Below are positions 10,980-21,608 of a stretch of 64,000 nt of DNA, in pieces. The notes beneath the pieces are model-generated. The model did not search any database and had not been told where the DNA came from. It saw nothing but the letters and a program-made list of their open reading frames with translations. Numbering within the stretch: position 1 is the stretch's first letter; the number at the start of each line of letters is the position of its first letter. A program made the translations under genes and the position numbers. The DNA comes from Planoprotostelium fungivorum (lineage: Eukaryota > Evosea > Variosea > Cavosteliida > Cavosteliaceae). The stretch spans positions 216,962 to 280,961 of the forward strand of contig MDYQ01000599.1 in NCBI GenBank assembly GCA_003024175.1, written 5' to 3'.

Positions 10980-12455
10980 ATGTTAACACGTACATCGATA
11001 GAAGAGAAGGAGTGTTATCACTCACCAAAGAGGAGAGCTCTGGGGGACAGTGCACCGGTCCCTGTCGACGCCAATGCAGTATCACCGCCGAGGTCACCTG
11101 AGAGACACAACGTGACCAGCCCGACGAGAGTCACGAGGTGTGAGCCTTGGAAGGTGTGTGTCTGTGTTGCTTCAACTGGCACTGATCAATCGTCATCACA
11201 GATTTCCGAATCAGATTTTCCACACGAGGGGAGCAGACACGAGCAGCTCTCCTTCTTAGTGAGATACGCACAATTGGCGCCTTCCACGTATAATTCCCAG
11301 CCATGGATGTTCCGTATCGACGAGAGGCAGAACATCATAGACCTCCTCTCTGACGCCTCACGCTCTCTTCCAGTCGTAGACCCTCACGATAGACAACTTT
11401 TGATCGCTTGTGGAGCCGCCTTCTACCAACTGAGGTGAATGCACGTGACACTTCATCTTCTAATCCACATTCAGACTTGCCGCCACCCACTTTGGATTCT
11501 TCTACAGCTACGAGCTGTTACCTGACTCCGAATCGAATGTCGTGGCACGTCTTCGACTCAGCATACACCCCCAACACAACTCTTTCGGATCTTCATCCCT
11601 GAGAAGACCGATGGAAGAGGAGAAGATGTTCAACGCCATCACACACAGGAGGTCTAACAACGAGGCTTACGCAGACAAGCCAGTTCCAGAAGACTTTCTG
11701 ACATCCATCAAGTGAGTCGAATCATCATGCGAACCACCGTTGACCATGATTAGAACATCTGTCGAAGAGGAACCCGGTGTCTGGCTGCACTGGATCAAAG
11801 GAAGCTCTCAGAAGACTCGCGTGGCCGATCTCACGGCAGAGAGCATGAGGAAACAAGTCGAATACCAACCCTACCGAGAGGAGCTGTTCAAGTGGATTCG
11901 ACCCAACTACAACAGCAGCACGATGGACGGCCTGCCCTGTGGTTCCGTCGGTATATCGAGCATCAACTACTGGATGGGCAATTACCAGCGCTCAAACAAT
12001 TGGGCCAAGAACGCAGCAGAGAAGAAGCACCTCCAGACCCGCACGGCACCCGTGAGTTTCATTTACGACACTGTGTCTCCAACGTGCCAACATTCTCACA
12101 GGTACTGGCGGTGCTGGGTACGAGAGTAGATTCCGATAGAGAGTGGATCATTGTGGGACAGTCTCTCGTGAAGGCACTGCTGTCCTGCACCATGTACGGC
12201 CTGTCGGTGTCGCAGCATAACCAAGCGTTAGAGCTACCACAGCTGAGAAGTCAGCTGCAAGAAATTTTGGGAAGTGCTACTGTGTTCAATCACGTGGTCG
12301 GACTGCCACAAGTGATACTGAGAGTGGGATACAGTAGAGAGGGAGAGAAAGAGTTGAGGCCCAGTCCTCGAAGATGTACAGACGCAGTGATGATGGTAGA
12401 GCCAGTCGTGAACTCGACAGTTACGAGTCCGACAGGATCTCCACATTCACAATAA
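10980..12455 (+). CDS. Acg-type nitroreductase-like flavoprotein
   Basis: Five exons (10980-11153, 11202-11434, 11475-11711, 11754-12051, 12102-12455) give about 430 residues. The first 75 residues are a low-complexity, Ser/Pro/Arg-rich leader. The conserved domain begins at LVRYAQLAPSTYNSQPWMFRI, the signature that opens Acg/NAD(P)H-nitroreductase-like proteins of bacteria. LSDASRSLPVVDPHDRQLLIACGAA follows, then a RRSNNEAYADKPVP motif and a C-terminal WIIVGQSLVKALLSCTMYGLS block with GLPQVILRVGYS. These proteins resemble FMN nitroreductases, but their reaction is poorly known. The family is mostly bacterial, so transfer from bacteria is plausible; the gene now carries four short local-type introns. 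Confidence 0.82.
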
Positions 12456-12604
12456 ATTTTTGTATAGAAGGGGTGTCTCTGTTATCAGTTGAGAGGGTGA
12501 AGGAAGAATAAAATGGAATAAAATTGTTTGTAGATGGTTTCAACGTCGAAAAAAACGACGTGGCTGGAGAGTTTTTCACATCGCATCTCGGCCATACGAA
12601 GAAG

Positions 12605-15600
12605 ATGCTCATTAAATTAGAGACAAAGAGCAATAGGGTGAAAGGCCTCAGCTTTCACCCCACCCGCCCTTGGGTTCTGGCCTCGCTTCATAATGGAGTC
12701 ATTCAACTGTATGACTACCGCATCCGCACCCTTGTGGATAAGTTTGAAGAGCATGACGGACCAGTCAGAGGTCTCGACTTCCATTCCACACAGCCATTGT
12801 TCGTCTCGGGAGGAGATGACTACAAGATCAAGGTGTGGAACTACAAGCAGAGGCGGTGCCTCTATCCCCTGTTAGGTCATTTGGATTACATCAGAACGGT
12901 TCAATTCCATCTGGAACATCCTTGGATTCTATCGTCATCTGATGATCAGACTATCCGTATCTGGAATTGGCAATCAAAGACTTGTGTGGCCGTTCTCACT
13001 GGACACAACCACTACGTTATGTGCGCTGCATTCCATCCCACAGACGACTTAGTTGTCTCGGCCTCTTTAGATCAGACTGTTCGTGTTTGGGATATCTCTG
13101 GTGAGTCAAATGCATCGCCCATTGCAACCCATTGATTGGAAATGTAGGATTGAGAAAGAAGAATGTCAGCGGACCTGGAACCAGCTCTAACAGTTACGAA
13201 GACAATCGATTGGCACAGAACGACCTCTTCGGTAACGCCGATGCATTGGTCAAGTATGTTCTCGAAGGACACGAGAGAGGAGTCAACTGGGTCGCCTTCC
13301 ACAAGACAGCCCCCCTCATCGTATCGGGAGCTGATGATCGCCAGATCAAGCTGTGGAGAATGAATGGTGATGTCCCAACCCAATCTGCATCTGACATCCA
13401 TCAGAGAGCCGAGCCTGGGAGGTCGATTCTTTCAGAGGACACTTCAACAACGTCTCCTGTGTCCTCTTTCACCCCAAACAAGATCTCATCTTGTCCGATT
13501 CAGAAGATAAGACGGTGCGAGTGTGGGACACCAACAAGAGAAGTGGCATCCAGACGTTCAGAAGAGAACACGATCGTTTCTGGATCCTGGCCGCTCACCC
13601 AGAGAACAACTTTTTCGCCGCTGGACATGATTCAGGTAATCATCCATCCTGCATCTCATTTCCTCATGATTCACCCTTTATAGGTATGTTGGTGTTCAAA
13701 TTGGAGAGAGAAAGACCTGCCTTCGCCTCCCATCAGGGAGAGAACATGTTCTACGTCAAGGACAGATTGGTCCAAGAGTTCAACTACAACAGCAACAAGG
13801 AGTTCCCGCGCTTCAGCATCAAGGCCAGATCTGGTCTCCACGCTAGAACCAAGTCACTCGTATACAGCCCAGAGAACAACGCCATCATATTGACATCGGT
13901 CAGTCACCATCACATGATCACATCATTACATCATCACATCATCACCGTGACTTGATCACTGACACTTGGCAGGATGTAGATGGAGGTATCTACGAGCTGT
14001 ACATGTTACCCAAGGAGAAGGCAGAGAACTACGAGCCAAAGAAGGGAATGGGAACTTCAGTTGCTTTCCTCGGTATGAAGAGATTCGCCGTATTAGACAA
14101 GACCCACCAGGTGACGTCACGTGACCTCATCACGTGGACCGACGCGTTGTAGATCAGCATCCGCGATTTCATGAATGAAGAAGTGAAGAGGATCACCCCC
14201 GGTGGAAATATCGACCGAATTTTCTCCGCTCCCAACGGACTCATCCTCCTGCAGGGTGACGAGAAGGTGACCTCTACAACGTTGTAGATCGACTCACCCG
14301 TCAGGTTATCCTCTACGACATCCAAGCGAAGAGGTCTCTGGGTGACATGACAACACCCGAAGTGAAGTACGTCCACTGGTCGACCGGTAAGAACCCACAA
14401 GTTGCGATGATTTCGGAGGACACTCTCATCATTGCCACGCGCAATCTGGAGCAACTGTGTTCCATCCACGAGAGCGTCAGAATCAAGTCGGGAGCGTGGG
14501 ACGATTCGGGAGTCTTTATATACTCGACGTCGACGCACATCAAGTACTGCCTGCCGAACGGGTGAGAGAAATGGAGGGTTGTAGATTGATGGGGGTAGGG
14601 ATAACGGAATCATCCGTACGCTCGATTCGCCCATGTACATTCACTCGATCAAGAACGAGAGGGTGATGATGATGATGGTGATGATCATGATGATGACGGG
14701 TGTAGGTGTACCTGTTGGACAGAGAGTGCAAGCTTAGAGTTATCTCGATCGATACCACCGAGTACGTATTCAAGTACGCTCTCATCCAGAGACAATACTC
14801 TGCTGTTCTCCGGATGGTCAAGGAGTACAACTTGATCGGACAGGCCATCATCTCTTATCTACAACGCAAGGGATTCCCCGAGGTGATTTATTGTTTTCTT
14901 CTCTCGCTCACGGATCAGGTCGCCCTGTACTTTGTCAAGGATGAGGCGACGAGGTTCAATTTAGCCTTGGAATCAGGAAACATTGAGATTGCGTTAGAAT
15001 CAGCCAAGATCATCAACAACGAAGACAGCTGGAACCGTCTCGGAACTGAAGCCCTACGTCAGGGTAACCACCAGGTGATGAGCTCTCCTCATCTCCATGA
15101 TCTCATCATCACCATCATGATCTCATCACGATGACCTCACGTTCGAATCGCTGACGTCTATCAGATCGTGGAGATGGCTTACCAGAGGACAAAGAACTAC
15201 GACAAACTGTCGTTCCTGTACCTCATCACGGGTAACATGGAGAAGCTGAAGAAGATGGCAAAACACGCCGAGATCCGCAACGATGTCATGAGTCGATTCC
15301 ACAACTCTCTCTACCTGGGAGATGTCAGGGAGAGGATCAGAATCTTGGAGGAGGTGCTCATCACCCATCCGTTGGAAGCTGATGACGTCACAGGTCGGAC
15401 AATTGCCCTTGGCCTTGGCCAGTGCCACGGTGCACGATGTACAAGACTCGATCGATTCTATCTCTGCCAAGTTGAACACCACCCACCCAGATCTTCAGAT
15501 TCCCACATGTGAGTCATAAAGATCTCATCTATGTGTCATCTGGTAGATCGACAGATCTACGTGTGTGGACACGAATTGAATCGAAGACAGTGAAGCAGAC

Positions 15601-17241
15601 TGGACTGCTGTTCCCTCCTCTCCCCCTGACGAGAGGTCACGAGAGCAACTGGCCCCTGCTCAACGTCACGAAGGGTTACTTCGACTCCACGGAGACCAGG
15701 TGACATCCGTCTACAACGATGTAGATTGACGGCGACAGACAAGAGGAGACGGGTCACAGGGACGTCGTAAAGAAATCAAACTTGACCGCAGACGATCTCG
15801 GTGAGGCCTCTGGCTGGGGCGACGAAATCGAAAATTCCGACGACGAGACCGCAAAGAAGCCCGCCAAGAGGAGCGAAGGTGACGTCCGTCTACATCGTTG
15901 TAGACGCTCACTCTCCCAGTGGAAGAAGAAGAGACGGGAGAGACGGAGGAACCCTCCGAGTGGGCCATCGACGAATTGGAGCTGTCGGACGACGAGCCAG
16001 AAGTGAAGTCGAGCAAGAAGACACCACAGAGCAGTGCCATACTGCCTCAGCCTGGTCCGTCTCACAACCAGACCTGGTCCAACTCCAACTTTGCAGCAGA
16101 TCACGTCGCCGCAGGTTCTTTTGATACGGCCTTTCAGGTGAAGACCCCTTCTTTTTTACTTTTTTGGAGTTGACCGCGCGGCAGCTGTTGAACCAACAGA
16201 TCGGTGCGGTCAACTTTGCACCTCTGAAGAGTTTGTTCTTGCAGATGGCTGGTTCATCGATGGCCACCCTCCCCAGCTTGGCATCCATTCCTTCTCAGGT
16301 CACAGCTCTCACGAGGACGGAGCCTGGACCCAACTCACTTCCTCTCTTGTTCACATCCATCGAGCCACTCATCGACACTAGGTCAGTATCTCTTCTCATG
16401 CATCAGACGATCATGATGTTCATCGTGATGACGATGAGAAACTGAAGAGGGGACAGGTTGAAGTTGGCGTACAAATCGACGTTCGGTGGTAAATTCCAGG
16501 AGGCCCTGAACCAGTTTACGAACATCTTGCACCAGCTGACTCTCTTTGTGGCATCCACTCGAAAGGAAGCCACCGAAGCCAAGGAGCTGATCAACATCTG
16601 CAGAGAACACATCCTCGGTCTGCGTCTAGAACTCGCCAGAAAGGAAGTCGGTGCCTCCGATGTCGCCAGACAGATCGAGCTCGCGGCCTACTTCACTCAC
16701 TGCAAGCTGGAAGTCAACATCCTGCGACTCGCCCTCAAATCTGCAATGTCACAAACGTTCAAATTGAAAAACTTCCAGCACGCCGCGTCGTTTGCCAGGA
16801 GGTTACTTGAATTAGAACCCCCCGAAGACGTGAGTTCTTTATATTTTGTAGTATGAGACTGATCCACGAGCAGGTAGAGAAGATTGCGAGGAAAGTCGTG
16901 CAATCGTCCGAGAAGGAGAACACGAACGCAGTGAAGGTGCAATACAACGAGAAGAATCCGTTCGCCATCTGTGGTGCCACCCTCACACCCATCTACAAGG
17001 GCACACCTCACCTCAACTGTTCCTTCTGTGCCACGTCCTTCTTAGAGGAGAAGCGTGGTACACTCTGCCCCGTCTGCAACATCGCTTCGGTGGGTGCGGA
17101 AGCGTCGGGAATCTTGTTCATCCAGGAGACGAAGAAGTCGAAGGCGACCAAGAAGAAGGTGAGAGGATGAGGAATGGTGGATGGACTGATTGGGTGCAGG
17201 TCGTGGTAGAGGAAGAGGAGGATGACGATGATGCGTGGTGA
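12605..17241 (+). CDS. COPA: Coatomer subunit alpha
   Basis: A complete gene of about 1,200 residues in some twenty exons. It begins [19 protein letters not shown], the canonical COPA start, followed by six WD40 repeats ([36 protein letters not shown]). The second beta-propeller region, the helical solenoid ([32 protein letters not shown]) and the C-terminal epsilon-COP-binding domain ([17 protein letters not shown], with a CxxC...CPVC pair) follow. The protein ends in an acidic tail, [13 protein letters not shown]. Alpha-COP is the KKxx-motif receptor and scaffold of COPI coats in Golgi-to-ER traffic. Three of its introns (14267-14304, 15700-15738, 15879-15919) contain the shared TCTACA...TGTAGA palindrome. 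The assignment is certain. Confidence 0.97.
14267..14304 (+). repeat. COPA intron with perfect 16-nt palindrome
   Basis: A 38-nt GT-AG intron between DEK and VILYDIQ codons. Bases 14273-14288 read TCTACAACGTTGTAGA, identical to their reverse complement. The same element in variant form occurs in two further COPA introns and in introns of other genes in this window. Confidence 0.8.
15700..15738 (+). repeat. COPA intron with TCTACAACGATGTAGA element
   Basis: A 39-nt intron that starts GTGACATCCGTCTACAACGA and continues with TGTAGATTGACG. It is strikingly similar over its first 25-30 bases to the next intron of the same gene at 15879-15919. Confidence 0.8.
15879..15919 (+). repeat. COPA intron with GTCTACATCGTTGTAGAC element
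   Basis: A 41-nt intron starting GTGACGTCCGTCTACATCG. Arms GTCTACA/TGTAGAC pair perfectly around TCGT (15888-15905). It matches the intron 180 bases upstream at most positions of its 5' half. Confidence 0.8.
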
Positions 17242-17297
17242 TCATGTGTCCATGAAAAGCACTCGATCGCAATAGATTTACACAACTTGTCCAACCT

Positions 17298-19718
17298 TTA
17301 TCGATTTTTCTTTCGTGTCTTGTAGACGAGCTTCGTTTCTTCAGAGAGCCAGGAGAGGTGGGTGTTCTGCTCTGCCCTCGTTGCTCTCGGTTTCTTTCTC
17401 TTCCATCCTTGCTCTTCTTCCTCTCTCTCTTCCTCCTCTTCCTCCTCTTCTTCTTTTTTCCTCCCTCTGTCTCTCTTGTCTTTCGTCTCCTTCGTATCTC
17501 TCGTCTTTTGTTTCTTTACTGATCTCTCTTCTTCGTCTACGATGGAGATCTCTTCTTGTGTCGCATCCAGTGAATCCCCTTCGCTCATATCGATGACTGC
17601 CTCTTCCTCTCCCAATCTGTAGTACAATGCATGATACTCGCTCAGGCTCAGCGTTGGTTTCTATCATTCCATCAGGCACGTGAACGAGAGAAAGAGAGCA
17701 CCTCGAAATAGGGATATCCCAGACTGGTCATCTGAAGAGCGTACATACTCAGAGGTTGACTGCCCGGTGTCAATTGCCTCCCCAGATGAAACTACCTCCA
17801 TCAACCAAAGTGTCATCCACCTCGACTCACCAAGAAGGGATGCCGCATGGCCTCCTCTGCCTTCAAACGTGATGAAGGATTCCAGACGAGGACTCTTGTC
17901 ATGAAATCGATAAAGTAGACATCGTTCGAAGTCTCCAATAACTGCTTCAGCGTGGGACCTACTTCGATCAATCTCTGTGAATGTAGATCGTTCTCACCTG
18001 ATGTACGATTGTGGCGGGAGTGATGATTCGACCAGAACTTGCCGTGTACGAAGAGATCGGGGGGAGGAGGACCCAACAGCTGAAAGAGATTGTCCATGAC
18101 TTGTGCGGTGGTGATGGTGAAGTCAGGTTGCGTCCACAGGGCTATATCGTGATAGGGGTTCGTCCCCTGCGTGTATTCGTACCAAGATCGAATGGAGCTT
18201 CCCATCAGTGGAACACCTGCTCCATTCAACATCCTCTCTCATCTTATTCGATACGACAAGAAGAATAAGCTCACCTCCAGAGTAGATGTCCCAGAGAACA
18301 CAGCCTACGGACCACATGTCGATGGGTGTATCGAATGGTGCACCGAACAACACTTCAGGTGCTCTGTACAACAAGGACTGGACCTGTCTCGTTGAGAGAA
18401 GCTCCTCCTTCTCCTCTCACCTCGAAATTGTCGTAGTACAAGTGACTGTCCGATCGATCGATGGCGTTCCCGAAATCTGCGATCTGCCATGGCGTGGGTA
18501 AGACATGTGATGGTGATCTCACCTTCAACGCGACGCTCGTAAACTTTTTTCGTGGGCCCTCGGTGGAAGCTGAAGAGATCAGATGATATCATCTCTACCT
18601 CCTCACCCTTCATTCCACGAAACGAAGCCTCGTGTTCCTCAATGTGTTCGCTGGTCAGTCTGATCGGGTGTTTGAAGATGATGTTCTCTGGCTTGAGATC
18701 ACCGTGGATGATGTTCTCAGCGTGTAACATCTGGAGGCAAGAGATGATCTGTACCGTGATCTACATCCGTCAGCCTCACTTGGATGTCTCCTTTATCACC
18801 TTGGCGATCTCTGGTAGACCGAATGTCTTTGGTGTGTCTGAATTCCGTGTGCTCTTCATGTGTTTCCCCGGTGTAAATTGATCCATGTAGACCTGTGACG
18901 GAATCAACCTTGTTCTATGTGATATGAGAGGGTAGATGGGTTTTTGTGATGGAGAGACACTTTCACTTTTGTGGTGATGATCGCGATGGTGAGATGATCG
19001 ATCATGTTACCTGATAGCTGACGGGTTGTGTCTCTGATTTCAATGGGAGGATCAACCTTCTGACCTCCTGAATCACTGTGGAGTGCAACAACTCTAGGGA
19101 GAGGCAAAAGTGTTGCCGATCTTCCGTCCAGAATGTGGAGTAGATTCGTATCAGCGAGTACGAGTCTTGTGAGTCGATCTTGTTCAGACTAAACAGTCTT
19201 CTACTCTCCTTCACATGATCAGATTATGATACCTGTTATTTCAAACAACCTCGACACCGATGTTCTCGCAGCCGATTTTCAGTACTTTGATGGCGACCAT
19301 CTTTCCATCTCCTGGTGCCTGTGTGATGTTGAGCAAATCATCTCCGACGCAGAGACTGACCAGTGGGTGATAATTATCTTTCGCCATCAATAGGATGGAG
19401 AACGCTCCCTCTCCGATACATGATATCAGAGTGTAACGTCCATTTAAAATTGGCCTCTCTCCAATATCCATGGATCGACGAAGGGCTGCCATCTGTGGGG
19501 ATAATTCATCTGATAATCGTAAACATTGCCTCCCATTTTGAATATCGCTGACCTGATTTTGATTCTTTTTGTTCCGCCTTCTCCTTCGTCGTTGGTCTCT
19601 CTCTCAATGCAGCAGGCTTCAATATATTCACTCTTGTTTGCTTTACATCAGCTAGCGTTTTGATGGCACTGAAAAGTGCCTTTACGCCGCATGTGAGCTC
19701 CAATACTGGGCGCATCAT
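17298..19718 (-). CDS. CMGC-group protein kinase with acidic/basic tail
   Basis: A protein of roughly 600 residues from about ten exons. After about 70 N-terminal residues comes RYTLISCIGEGAFSILLMAK (glycine loop) and MVAIKVLK with the ATP lysine. The catalytic loop reads IIHGDLKPEN, with Gly where most kinases have Arg or Cys, then EDFGNAID. The activation segment ends YRAPEVLFGAPFDTPIDMWS, followed by a CMGC-type insert and NPSSRLKAEEAMRHPF. This is closest to DYRK/HIPK/PRP4-like kinases. The C-terminal tail (17298-17625) is almost entirely Glu, Lys and Arg, with a run of about nine Glu. Splicing around 17690-17815, between the kinase and the tail, is uncertain. Nuclear location is plausible from the charge pattern. 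The substrate is unknown. Confidence 0.82.
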
Positions 19719-19821
19719 CACGTCGAGTGTTGTTTCGTGCTGGGGTTGTTGAACATGACGCTTTCAACGTCAACTTTTGATTGTAACGGTTCCTTTCAGA
19801 GTTACGAGTAAGAAAAAGAGG

Positions 19822-19891
19822 GGCTCTGTCGGGAATCGAACCCGAGGCACTACCACCCTAAGGTAGTATTTTACCACTGAACTACAGAGCC
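19822..19891 (-). tRNA. tRNA-Pro (anticodon AGG)
   Basis: On the minus strand a full cloverleaf can be folded: acceptor GGCTCTG with CAGAGCC, anticodon stem CTACC/GGTAG with loop TTAGGGT (anticodon AGG followed by G37, as usual for tRNA-Pro), and T arm TCGGG-TTCGATT-CCCGA. No intron; 70 nt without CCA. A Pol III terminator TTTTT lies 4-5 bases after the 3' end (19813-19817). Confidence 0.95.
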
Positions 19892-20001
19892 AGATTCTTG
19901 TTCGACTGTTTTGCGCGTGTGAGATGGTCCATCACACACGTTCAAATATAGATGACTGAGATCCTGGCCAGGTGCGATGAAAGAATAGACGAAGAGACGA
20001 T

Positions 20002-21545
20002 TATCTGTATGATGGCGGTGGAAGCCCCAACGCCGCGAAGGCTGCCAGTGCACCAGTGGACGGGCTGCTCCTGTTCGCCTGCAATTGCACGTTCCCTCGG
20101 TTCTACTCTCCGTCACCCACACGACACATCTCATCTCCACCTCACCTCATTCACCACCGGATGATTCACCTGAGACACATTGAACCCCACGGTGGATGGT
20201 CCCGCTGTCGTGTGGACATCATTGGAAACAGTGGTGGAGGGATGGACTGAAGGAGGAAGGGTAGAGAGATGAACTGAAGGAGAAGGGGTAGAGGGGTGAA
20301 CTGAAGGAGGGAGGGTGGAGGGTGTCGGTGTCGTGGAGGGTGGGCCGTAGAGGGAGTTGTGGATCTGCTCGAGATCGTTCCTCTTCCTGTCTCGCTTCTT
20401 CTTGTTCTTCTTCTTCTTCATCGCAGCCTCCACCTCATCGTCCGAATATTCTATCTCCTGCCATCTCATCAGTTGATCTCATCATCGAGTGGAAAATAGA
20501 TCATGTCATGTGATCAGCTCTTCACTCACATCCTCCCTGGGCTCTTCATCGAAATTACCAGATGCATCTGAACCCTTCTGGTAGATCTCTCGAGGATCTA
20601 CGTACTTTGAGATTCCAACGACGTTGTGAGCGTAAACTCCCTTTTCTCATCAGTGATCTTCTCAGGTGATGAAATGATGATGATGGACTCACGGGAATCA
20701 ATCGATCCTTGTCTTGTCCTTCGTACAATCTAATGGTGTAGAATGGCTTGGCTACGGGCCCAAATACGTCTTCTACCTGGTAGAGGTCAGCGTGAAATTG
20801 GATGGAAACTGACCGAACCGAGGAAGGAGCGATCGTCTAAGCAGAGAACACTGTCTAAGTCGAGAATTCTCCCTCCGTTTCCTGCGATGATGACTGTGTC
20901 ACCTACCATGTGAGATATCGTACCTGGTTTTCTTTAGATGTGTTCATTGTGATGGATCATCATCGATAGTGATGCACCGATGAGCAATCGTGATGGGTAA
21001 TCAACAGAAAGTAGGTGATGTTGTGGAATATAATTGGAATCACCAATCAGTTCGAATTTTGCATCAGCAGGGATGTCAATCTTGGTAGGAGGAGGTAAGG
21101 CCTATGGCTGAATGAGCTGCGTGATGATTTACAGAGAAGATCCTCACTGTGATCTCGTTTTTCGTGCGAAGGGGTCCGGTATCTTCTTCATCTTCGTCGA
21201 TATGTTGTACCTCTTCATCGTAATCCAGCAGCTGCCTCTTGATCTCCATGTCCGAATCATCCTCTACAGGAGCCACATCCATCTTCTGTTCTTCTCCACT
21301 CTCTTTGACAATCTGAGAGATTGTCACCAGACATCTGATTTCATCGATCTACCTCCTCAGTTGTTGCCGTTTGAACAGAGCCAGAGACATTGTCACGATC
21401 ATCTGTCTCAGGCTGTATAGGTGTGGCATCCATCTGTACTGTGACATTCTCTGCCTCAGGTACCGTTGGTTGGATAGCAATAGACGAGTCCTCTACCTCC
21501 ATCACGTTTCTCAAAAATTTTTGCAAGTCTGCTTGTGAGAAAGTT
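20002..21545 (-). CDS. NAF1: H/ACA RNP assembly factor NAF1
   Basis: Seven or so exons. N-terminal acidic, low-complexity regions (MEVEDSS..., DSDMEIKRQLLDYDEE) are followed by the Gar1/Naf1 core. This runs ALPPPTKIDIPADAKFELIG, then TISHMVGDTVIIAGNGG, LDLDSVLCLDDRSFLGSV, EDVFGPVAKPFYTIR and VYAHNVVGISKYVDP, in the order and spacing of the family. After the core come a Lys-rich stretch (MKKKKNKKKRDRKR) and a tail of Ser/Pro/His repeats (PPSVHPSTPSPSVHL and similar). NAF1 binds dyskerin/Cbf5 during early assembly of H/ACA snoRNPs and telomerase RNP in the nucleus. The first exon is not resolved: the frame needs an extra 5' exon upstream of about 21545. The stop is TAA at 20002-20004. Confidence 0.88.
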
Positions 21546-21608
21546 CCTCATCTACAACCCAAAAATGGACGATTTCATTTTTACATTCTTTATCGATCAC
21601 TTGTTCAT

